This document shows, one piece after another, positions 60,334-64,000 of a stretch of 64,000 nucleotides of DNA. This DNA comes from Nostoc sp. S4 (GTDB lineage: Bacteria > Cyanobacteriota > Cyanobacteriia > Cyanobacteriales > Nostocaceae), in contig JAQYWR010000039.1 in NCBI GenBank assembly GCA_029379225.1, positions 1 to 64,000 of the forward strand, in the 5' to 3' direction. Positions within the stretch are counted from its first letter, which is position 1, and each line of letters opens with the position of its first letter. The notes under the pieces are model-generated. The model saw only the letters and a list, made by a program, of their open reading frames with translations, did no database searches and was not told the DNA's origin. The translations under genes were made by a program, and so were the position numbers.

Positions 60334-61332
60334 CTATTGACTATTAGCTTTTGAAGATTGTTTAAAAGGAGTTTTTTTAGATTTTTGCTTTTTGGTTTTA
60401 TTTTTTTCGTAGTCTAGCTCTTTGAGCTTCTTCATAATTCGGCTGAAGTACTCTTGTAGATAGCTTTCTAGAGTTGTGGTTTGTTCTCGATTTAAGCCAA
60501 ATACTGTGTAGACTTCATCCATTGAAGCATTTAACTGTTTACCACTAGCCAATACTTCTGTAAATGCCAGCCTGTCGGCTATGTTCCATCCCCACTGAAA
60601 GAAGCGCATTAAGCCGCGCACAGCACGCAGCAAATTTATTGGCATCCGTGTTACTCTAGCTTCTTTTCCAGATAGGCGTTCGCACAGACTGATGATTTCT
60701 TCTGCACTCCAAGCACGAGTGCCTACCACCGGAAAAGCTTGGTTTTGTGTTTCTGGCACACTCAATGCGCGAATAGCAAATTTAGCAATGTCCTGGGTGT
60801 CCATGTAGGCGATGGGAGAAGATTCACCAGTTACCCAAACTGGCTGTCCTTCCAAAATGGGAATCCCGTATTGACCGATTAACCCTTGCATAAAACCAGC
60901 TAGCCGCAAGATAGTGTAATTCAAGCCAGACTCAGCTAGGAAGAGTTCTGTACACCGCTTAATTTCCATCAGGGGCACTTCTGGGTATTTATCGGCATCT
61001 AAGATTGAAAAAAAGATAAAACGCTCTACACCTGCTGCCTTTGCGGCTTGAATCAATGCTACTTTACCGTCCCAGTCTACTTGTTTGATACTCAGTGAAT
61101 CTGTGGGGCGAGATGTTGAAGCATCAATGACTTGGGTTACTCCTTCTAAGGCTTCTGCCAGGGTGTCGGGATAACGAAAACTTCCCGATACAAGTTCTGC
61201 ACCCCATTCTTTAAGAAAAGCTGCTTTTTTAGTGCTGCGGACAAGACAGCGTACTTTATATCCCTCGTCGATAGCACGACGAGCCACCTGTCTTCCTAAA
61301 GTGCCAGTGGCACCGACGATTAATAATGTCAT
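60334..61332 (-). CDS. ycf39: Ycf39-type NAD(P)-binding photosystem II assembly factor
   Basis: 332 residues, atypical short-chain dehydrogenase fold (NmrA-like): LLIVGATGTLGRQVARRAID (nucleotide loop at the N-terminus), YKVRCLVRSTKKAAFLKEWG, IDASTSRPTD, FIFFSILDADKYPEVPLMEI and LRLAGFMQGLIGQYGIPILE. The catalytic YxxxK is missing, as expected. Ycf39 associates with HliD/chlorophyll synthase and aids D1 synthesis and photosystem II assembly. The last about 20 residues are a Lys-rich extension. Confidence 0.92.
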   Translation of the reverse strand: MTLLIVGATGTLGRQVARRAIDEGYKVRCLVRSTKKAAFLKEWGAELVSGSFRYPDTLAEALEGVTQVIDASTSRPTDSLSIKQVDWDGKVALIQAAKAAGVERFIFFSILDADKYPEVPLMEIKRCTELFLAESGLNYTILRLAGFMQGLIGQYGIPILEGQPVWVTGESSPIAYMDTQDIAKFAIRALSVPETQNQAFPVVGTRAWSAEEIISLCERLSGKEARVTRMPINLLRAVRGLMRFFQWGWNIADRLAFTEVLASGKQLNASMDEVYTVFGLNREQTTTLESYLQEYFSRIMKKLKELDYEKNKTKKQKSKKTPFKQSSKANSQ

Positions 61333-61657
61333 CAGGTTTGTAATATATCTTAATGTTTTATGGAAAGAATCTTATCAGAATAACCTATGCAAACAAAAGT
61401 TTAGATTTTTTTCAGAAAATCAATTGAATTGAAAATACTCATGACAAAAGCGCTGTCCGCATAGCAGACAAGCTTTTTTTTCAGTTAGTGTTGCAAGGGG
61501 AGTGGGGAATAAGGGAGATGAAGGGGATGAGGAGCTTCAGGAGCAGGGTAGCTGAGGGTTAGAGGAAATAATACTAACTCCTAACTCCTGTAAAGACAAG
61601 GGTTAATCGCGTCTCTAGTGCTAACTCTTAACTCACCACTGGGCACTGGGCACTCAA

Positions 61658-61762
61658 CTATTCTTCTCCACCTTGAATTTTCAATAACAACGTGCCTAAG
61701 CCCCAGCCGACGAAGATTAAACCGAAAGACAATAGAGCTGCATCCAAAATTTCACCGCCCAT
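61658..61762 (-). CDS. petM: Cytochrome b6f complex subunit 7 (PetM)
   Basis: 34 residues encoded by the minus strand: MGGEILDAALLSFGLIFVGW, then GLGTLLLKIQGGEE, a single membrane helix with a short acidic tail. This matches cyanobacterial PetM in length and sequence. PetM is a small structural subunit at the periphery of the b6f complex in thylakoid membranes. AAGGAG lies ten bases upstream of the ATG. The ycf39 gene follows on the same strand after about 325 bp. Confidence 0.95.
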   Translation of the reverse strand: MGGEILDAALLSFGLIFVGWGLGTLLLKIQGGEE

Positions 61763-62014
61763 TGGTGTGATTCTCCTTATGAAAATTGGTTTGTTTAAAC
61801 TCGGTCTACCAGAAGCTGTTCGTTAGTTGCTGTAGGATTAGACCTGTGTAAATAATTCTAAACTAGTTTAGCAAGTAATCCCTACTGGTTTTAGAGGCAA
61901 TCTTTACTATGGAGAGGGGATGAGCAAGATTAAAACAGAAGTATGAGCGTTGGAACCCGGCGAACAAAACTTCAAAGGGAGGGGGAGAATTTAATAATAG
62001 TTATTAAAAATTTT

Positions 62015-63106
62015 ATGTATCAAAATAATCAAGCTGATTTAGGAAATTTTGGCAAAGAAAATCGTCCGCGTTTGGCACTGACGGTAGGAGATCCGGCAGG
62101 AATTGGGCCAGAGGTAATTTTAAAAGCTTTAGCAGAGCCAGAAATTAGTAAAAAATATGACCTTACTGTGGTAAGTAATCGAGATTTGCTGGCAGAGATT
62201 TATGAGAAACTGAATTTAACTGAAAATTTAGCTGCTTTGGCAAATCCAGATCGATTTTCAGTAATCGATGTGCCATTGAACGAAGAAATAAAAAGTCAAA
62301 TTATTTCAGGAAAAGGTAACGCGGCCAGTGGTGCGGCTAGTTTTGCTTATATGGAATATGCGATCGCCCAAACACTCGCTGGTAAATTTGATGGTATCGT
62401 TACCGGGCCGATCGCTAAATCTGCTTGGAAAGCCGCAGGGTATAATTATCCAGGGCAAACGGAACTGCTGGCAGAAAAGTCTGGTGTTAAGCGCTTCGGG
62501 ATGTTATTTGTAGCGCGATCGCCCCATACTAATTGGACACTCCGCGCTTTATTAGCTACTACACATATTCCTCTATGTCAAGTAGCAGATACATTAACAC
62601 CACAGTTATTGACAGAGAAACTGGATTTGCTGGTGGAGTGTTTAAAGCAAGACTTTGGGATAGAGAAAGGGAGAATTGCGATCGCAGGTTTAAATCCCCA
62701 CAGTGGCGAACAGGGACAATTAGGACGTGAAGAAGAAGATTGGTTAATTCCTTGGTTGGAGCAAGAGCGGCAAAATAGACCACAATTGCAGCTAGATGGG
62801 CCGATACCACCAGATACGATGTGGGTTAAGCCTGGTCAAGCTTGGTACGGAAATTCTCAGATTCAGAATCCTGCTGATGCTTATTTGGCACTATACCACG
62901 ACCAAGGCTTAATTCCTGTGAAGTTAATGGCGTTTGATCGAGCAGTTAATACTTCTATTGGTCTTCCTTTTGTGCGGACTTCACCCGATCATGGAACAGC
63001 ATTTGATATTGCGGGTAAGGGAATTGCTGATGCTACGAGTATGAAAGCAGCGATACATTTAGCGGCTGAGTTAGTTAGTCAAAGGTTGGCGGCGATAAAA
63101 CTATGA
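62015..63106 (+). CDS. pdxA: 4-hydroxythreonine-4-phosphate dehydrogenase
   Basis: 363 residues from ATG 62015, which leaves 18 residues before the conserved RPRLALTVGDPAGIGPEV; a further in-frame ATG at 61943 adds 24 residues unlike the family. Motifs: NAASGAASFAYMEYAIAQTL, GIVTGPIAKSAW, YPGQTELLA, AGLNPHSGEQGQLGREEEDW (metal-binding His) and ALYHDQGLIPVKL. It catalyses the NAD-dependent step in the DXP-dependent pyridoxal phosphate route. Other pdx genes are not in the window. Confidence 0.95.
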   Translation: MYQNNQADLGNFGKENRPRLALTVGDPAGIGPEVILKALAEPEISKKYDLTVVSNRDLLAEIYEKLNLTENLAALANPDRFSVIDVPLNEEIKSQIISGKGNAASGAASFAYMEYAIAQTLAGKFDGIVTGPIAKSAWKAAGYNYPGQTELLAEKSGVKRFGMLFVARSPHTNWTLRALLATTHIPLCQVADTLTPQLLTEKLDLLVECLKQDFGIEKGRIAIAGLNPHSGEQGQLGREEEDWLIPWLEQERQNRPQLQLDGPIPPDTMWVKPGQAWYGNSQIQNPADAYLALYHDQGLIPVKLMAFDRAVNTSIGLPFVRTSPDHGTAFDIAGKGIADATSMKAAIHLAAELVSQRLAAIKL

Positions 63107-63145
63107 ATTATTTCATGATTTATAAATAGACTTGTCCACAGAATC

Positions 63146-63485
63146 ATGGAAGTGCGACCAAGAGAAATTAGAAATTACCTGACAGTAGATGGTAAAAATA
63201 TTTTTGTATGAGTGGCTTGATTCTCTGCGAGATAGAAGAGCAAAAGCTAAAATAAGAGCCAGACTTGACCGAGTTGAAAATGGTAATTTAGGTGATTGTA
63301 AGTCAGTTTGAGAAGGTGTTTGGGAATTGAGAATCAATTATGTCCCAGGCTACCGCATATACTTTGGATAGGAAGGGATAACAATTATTATTCTTTTGTG
63401 TGGTGGAGATAAAAGCACTCAAGAACAAGATATTGTTAAAGCTCAGGAATATTGGAAGGACTATAGGAGTAGAGATAATGCCTAG
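63146..63485 (+). pseudogene. Decayed RelE/HigB-like toxin gene
   Basis: Starts at ATG 63146 with MEVRPREIRNYLTVDGKNIF and V, then hits TGA at 63209-63211. One inserted base shifts the frame; resuming at 63210 gives EWLDSLRDRRAKAKIRARLD, RVENGNLGDCKS, then an in-frame TGA at 63309-63311, then EGVWELRINYVPGYRIYF and a TAG at 63369-63371, then ITIIILLCGGDKSTQEQDIV. The WELR/YRIYF core is that of RelE/HigB-type mRNA interferases (HI1419 type). With one frameshift and two stops it cannot make a toxin. It overlaps the start of the intact antitoxin gene. Confidence 0.85.
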
Positions 63486-63774
63486 AAGTGTAAGCTATCA
63501 TGAAGGACTAATTAAGCATCTGCAAGACCCACTAGAAGCAGCATCTTATATCGAAGTAGTTCTAGAAGAGGGAAACCCGAAAATGTTAGGAAAAGCGCTT
63601 GCAAATGTGATTGAAGCACAGGGTGGAATCGATTGGTTTCCAGTGCAAGTTAAGCAATGTCATGAGCAACTTGACCTAATGTTATCTGAACAAGGAAAAA
63701 TTGAATTTTATTGTCTGAGTAAATTACTGGATGCATTGGGATTACAGCTAGCAGTAACAGTGAAGTCAGCATGA
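63478..63774 (+). CDS. Addiction-module antidote protein (HI1420 type)
   Basis: 98 residues from ATG 63478, which overlaps the toxin remnant by eight bases, as in HigBA/HI1419-1420 pairs. A GTG at 63400 would extend it into the toxin frame and is unlikely. The protein has HEGLIKHLQDPLEAASYIEV, then VLEEGNPKMLGKALANVIEA and the HTH-like tail CLSKLLDALGLQLAV. The middle (GGIDWFPVQVKQCHEQLDLM) departs from the usual ISQLARETGLSREAL-like helix-turn-helix, so DNA binding may be weakened. With the toxin broken it may be a relic or have another role. Confidence 0.82.
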   Translation: MPRSVSYHEGLIKHLQDPLEAASYIEVVLEEGNPKMLGKALANVIEAQGGIDWFPVQVKQCHEQLDLMLSEQGKIEFYCLSKLLDALGLQLAVTVKSA

Positions 63775-63833
63775 GGTGATTTATTAAGGATGGTTGAAAT
63801 CTCTCAGTCTTATACTTTACCAATTTATTTTTC

Positions 63834-64000
63834 TCAACTGTTTTTCAGTGTTAACATTCCGGCTGATAAATCTATAAATAAGCGTCTATTTTTCAGCCAT
63901 TCACGACCAAGTAAAATTTCCGAAACTCCATTACCTGCGTAAACAGGGATGTTAAATTCTTCTCCATCTATTCTGACTTTTCCTGCGTAGATATCAAACT
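63834..64000 (-). CDS. Aspartic-protease-like (clan AA) protein, C-terminal part
   Basis: Frame open to the window edge; 54 residues are visible: FDIYAGKVRIDGEEFNIPVY, AGNGVSEILLGREWLKNRRL, then FIDLSAGMLTLKNS and a stop. The ILLGREWL block followed by a hydrophobic strand is the C-terminal signature of small cyanobacterial clan AA aspartic-protease-like proteins. The active-site DTG would be upstream, outside the window. Confidence 0.75.
   Translation of the reverse strand, partial: FDIYAGKVRIDGEEFNIPVYAGNGVSEILLGREWLKNRRLFIDLSAGMLTLKNS

Overview
The window is chromosomal DNA of a cyanobacterium, most likely a filamentous Nostocales species (Nostoc/Anabaena type). Evidence: very frequent HIP1 octamers (GCGATCGC), genes for NblA, NblR, PetM, Ycf39 and a Tab2-type protein, many cyanobacteria-only hypothetical families, and intergenic spaces full of short tandem and interspersed palindromic repeats. 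The genus call is inference. I see no rRNA, no convincing tRNA, no CRISPR array, no prophage and no complete insertion sequence.

Layout. 1-0.5 kb: heptamer repeat, a gene remnant and a 21-bp repeat array. 0.5-6 kb: Tab2-like protein, TldE/PmbA-like protein and a ClC transporter with CBS and USP domains. 6-8.4 kb: an AT-rich glycan pair (glycosyltransferase and O-antigen ligase/polymerase). 8.6-12.4 kb: Ser/Thr kinase with WD40 propeller and a secreted PPC-domain protein. 12.6-16 kb: accessory stretch with nuclease-fold genes, including a two-gene cassette I do not recognise. 16-21 kb: acetyl-CoA synthetase and an RTX calcium-binding protein. 21-23.6 kb: TPR protein and two Uma2 genes. 23.6-27.4 kb: marR-hlyD-DHA2 efflux operon with candidate operators. 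27.6-32.5 kb: GT39 transferase, methyltransferase, a lipoprotein and two cyanobacterial unknowns. 32.6-39.6 kb: core metabolism (lpxD, HdrB-like protein, acpP, fabF, transketolase). 40-41.8 kb: ARE-type ABC-F. 42-48.3 kb: UbiB-like kinase, PP2C phosphatase, nblA and a second Ser/Thr kinase. 49-56.4 kb: GT2, anmK, folate/biopterin transporter and an alanine-glyoxylate-type aminotransferase. 56.7-63.1 kb: DUF2949, DUF192, nblR, nadK, ycf39, petM and pdxA. The end holds a broken RelE-type toxin with an intact antitoxin and the C-terminal end of an aspartic-protease-like gene.

How the genes work together. acpP and fabF serve fatty-acid elongation, and lpxD uses acyl-ACP for lipid A. nblA (phycobilisome breakdown) and nblR (its response regulator in unicellular relatives) lie about 12 kb apart; petM, ycf39 and the Tab2-like gene also belong to photosynthesis. 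The PP2C phosphatase and two kinases indicate Ser/Thr phospho-signalling. The marR gene, membrane-fusion protein and DHA2 pump form one self-contained efflux operon.

The most unusual content is in the repeats and accessory genes: three 21-bp arrays that all keep an open heptad reading frame (LNSxxxP), several MITE-like elements including one directly upstream of nblA and one with apparent target-site duplications, the decayed toxin beside an intact antitoxin, and the unassigned nuclease-like cassette at 12.6-13.8 kb.
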